From Paremcibacter congregatus (GTDB lineage Bacteria > Pseudomonadota > Alphaproteobacteria > Sphingomonadales > Emcibacteraceae): a stretch of 64,000 bases of DNA. Where the stretch lies: assembly GCF_006385135.1 (NCBI RefSeq), contig NZ_CP041025.1:1209501-1273500 (forward strand). The letters are read 5' to 3'. The notes beneath the pieces were generated by a model. That model was given only the letters and a program-made list of their open reading frames with translations, had not been told where the DNA came from and did no database searches. Below, in pieces: positions 62,852-64,000 of the stretch; positions within the stretch are counted from its first letter, which is position 1, and every line of letters starts with the position of its first letter. Made by a program: the position numbers and the translations under genes.

Positions 62852-64000
62852 TTAAGCGTCCTTGGTTTCTTTGTTTTTGGCAAACAGGTCATGCAGAACC
62901 GGGAAAATATCTGCGGCTTTGGTGACTTTCTTGACAGCGAAGTTTTCATGGGTCTGACGTATTTCATCATAAACCTGCCACAGGCGGGTCAGGTTGCTGT
63001 CGTCGGAAAACATTTCTGCTTCATGGGTGTCCCAGACCTCCACGTAGGCGAAATACTGACATATTGGCAGGATTTCTTCGGTCAGAAGTTTTCGGCAGTG
63101 GGCGTTGTCACTGTTCAGGTTATCCCCGTCAGAGGCTTGCGCGGCGTAGATGTTCCAGTCTGCCGGGGGATAGCGATCAATGATGACCTGTTGCATGACC
63201 TCAAGGGCGGTGGACACAATGGTGCCGCCGGTTTCCCTTGAATTGAAAAAGGTGTCTTCATCGACTTCACTGGCCAGATGGGTATGGCGAATGAAAACCA
63301 CATCGACTTTCTTATATTGCCGATCCAGGAAAAGATGCAGCAGCATGAAAAACCGTTTGGCCAGTTCCTTATGTACTTCCCCCATGGATCCGGACACATC
63401 CATCAGGCAAAACATGACCGCGTGAGAGTTGGGTTTTTCCACCTCGGTGAAGCTGGTATAGCGCACATCCAGCGGATCAATGTAAGGCACAACCTTGCGT
63501 TTCCGCTTCAGGACCTCAAGCTCTTCCAGAAGGGCGACCAGTTCTTTCTTTTGCTTGTCTGTGGACCGTTTACGGGCGCGCAGGGCCGTTATTTTATCTT
63601 CCAGGTCGGCGATATCTTTGTCGCTGGGGCGGCGCAGACACAGTCGGCGCGCCAGACTGTTGCGCATGGTCAACTTCAGATTAAGGTTGCTGGGGGAACC
63701 CTGTTTTTTGTACCCCGCGCGAAGATATTCATGAACCACTTCTTCTTTAATGGATTTCTTGACAAAATCGGGCAGAGCCATGTCTTCGAAGAAAATATCG
63801 AGGAATTCCTCGCGGGTGAGGGTGAACTGGAAACTGTCTTCACCTTCACCGTCTTCACTGGCTTCCCGTCCGCCCTGACCGCCGCCCTGGGGAGGCGGGC
63901 GTTTTATTTTGTCGCCGGCCATAAACTCTTTGTTGCCGGGCAGAACGCGATCGCGCACGCCATGTTTGCTGTCGCCAACAAGGCGGGGTTCATGTAATCC
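62852..64000 (-). CDS. yeaH: DUF444/YeaH-like VWA protein (5' end outside window)
   Basis: The frame remains open to base 64000 and ends there, so the true start is beyond the window. GTG 63958 lies inside the gene. Visible protein is 382 residues. Near the cut it reads HEPRLVGDSKHGVRDRVLP, then a Gly/Pro-rich stretch and a central von Willebrand A-type domain with metal-site FCLMDVSGSMGEVHKEL near two-thirds of the length. It ends in a conserved helix before TAA at 62854. This is the YeaH/DUF444 family, partner of SpoVR and the PrkA kinase in stress networks. Confidence 0.93.
   Translation of the reverse strand, partial: GLHEPRLVGDSKHGVRDRVLPGNKEFMAGDKIKRPPPQGGGQGGREASEDGEGEDSFQFTLTREEFLDIFFEDMALPDFVKKSIKEEVVHEYLRAGYKKQGSPSNLNLKLTMRNSLARRLCLRRPSDKDIADLEDKITALRARKRSTDKQKKELVALLEELEVLKRKRKVVPYIDPLDVRYTSFTEVEKPNSHAVMFCLMDVSGSMGEVHKELAKRFFMLLHLFLDRQYKKVDVVFIRHTHLASEVDEDTFFNSRETGGTIVSTALEVMQQVIIDRYPPADWNIYAAQASDGDNLNSDNAHCRKLLTEEILPICQYFAYVEVWDTHEAEMFSDDSNLTRLWQVYDEIRQTHENFAVKKVTKAADIFPVLHDLFAKNKETKDA

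Noticed and set aside
63956-63958. GTG 63958 as the true start of the DUF444 gene
   Set aside because: The open frame continues to the window end with family-like sequence, so the start lies outside.

Overview
The window reads as chromosomal DNA of an alphaproteobacterium, probably an aerobic marine heterotroph. This is inferred from gene content: a lower phenylacetate pathway, acyl-CoA catabolism, a TonB receptor next to multihaem redox proteins, the dgcN-dgcA D-glutamate pair, FixK/FNR-type control, a DUF6460-like protein and a SpoVR-DUF444 pair. Genus cannot be read from the sequence. No rRNA, tRNA, CRISPR array, insertion sequence or prophage gene was recognised. Genes at both window edges are cut: a CheB/CheR hybrid kinase at the left and a DUF444 gene at the right.

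Region 1 (1-19.7 kb) is a stress and low-oxygen island. It holds a GT4 glycosyltransferase, a GH130 mannoside phosphorylase-like protein, PEP synthase, a tandem universal stress protein, Hsp20, a phosphomannose-isomerase-type cupin, a CBS protein, a truncated PAS kinase, a monohaem cytochrome lipoprotein, a FixK/FNR-type regulator, an OmpR-type response regulator, and an erythromycin-esterase/phosphoribosyltransferase/hydrolase operon. The last is divergent from an orphan AtpR-like protein, a host-attachment-family protein and a flavodoxin. Four FNR/FixK boxes (three of them near-perfect or perfect) sit upstream of these units. Each has a -10 element exactly 21 bp past the box edge, and one box serves both directions, giving five predicted class II promoters. 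The content parallels the mycobacterial DosR dormancy regulon.

Region 2 (19.7-23.1 kb) is AT-rich and regulatory: two LuxR-type regulators (one an acyl-homoserine-lactone-type solo), a GntR-like regulator and small unknown genes, with several inverted or direct repeats. Region 3 (23.2-25.2 kb) is dgcN-dgcA. Region 4 (25.3-33.5 kb) has a TetR gene and a tightly coupled unit of TonB receptor, aldehyde dehydrogenase, dihaem cytochrome, MauG/CCP-like peroxidase and a beta-helix/cytochrome c fusion. It looks like an envelope oxidation system of unknown substrate.

Region 5 (33.5-42.4 kb) holds chorismate mutase, a CDP-alcohol phosphatidyltransferase paired with a nucleotidyltransferase-like membrane protein whose own transferase motif is degenerate, an aromatic amino acid decarboxylase, an M1 aminopeptidase lipoprotein and a TolB-like/TPR regulator. 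Region 6 (42.5-50.7 kb) has an acyl-CoA dehydrogenase/thiolase pair with TetR, PilZ, ferritin-like and outer-membrane proteins, a CueR-like MerR gene divergent from a methyltransferase, and an M24 peptidase.

Region 7 (50.8-58.1 kb) is the lower phenylacetate pathway (paaG-paaH-paaI-paaJ divergent from paaN) with a PaaR-like TetR gene and matching operator-like sites. The ring-activating genes (paaK, paaABCDE) are not in the window. Region 8 (58.1-64 kb) has a small lipoprotein, a DUF6460-like protein, a YceI-cytochrome b561-YceI set, a DoxX-like protein and the SpoVR-DUF444 pair.
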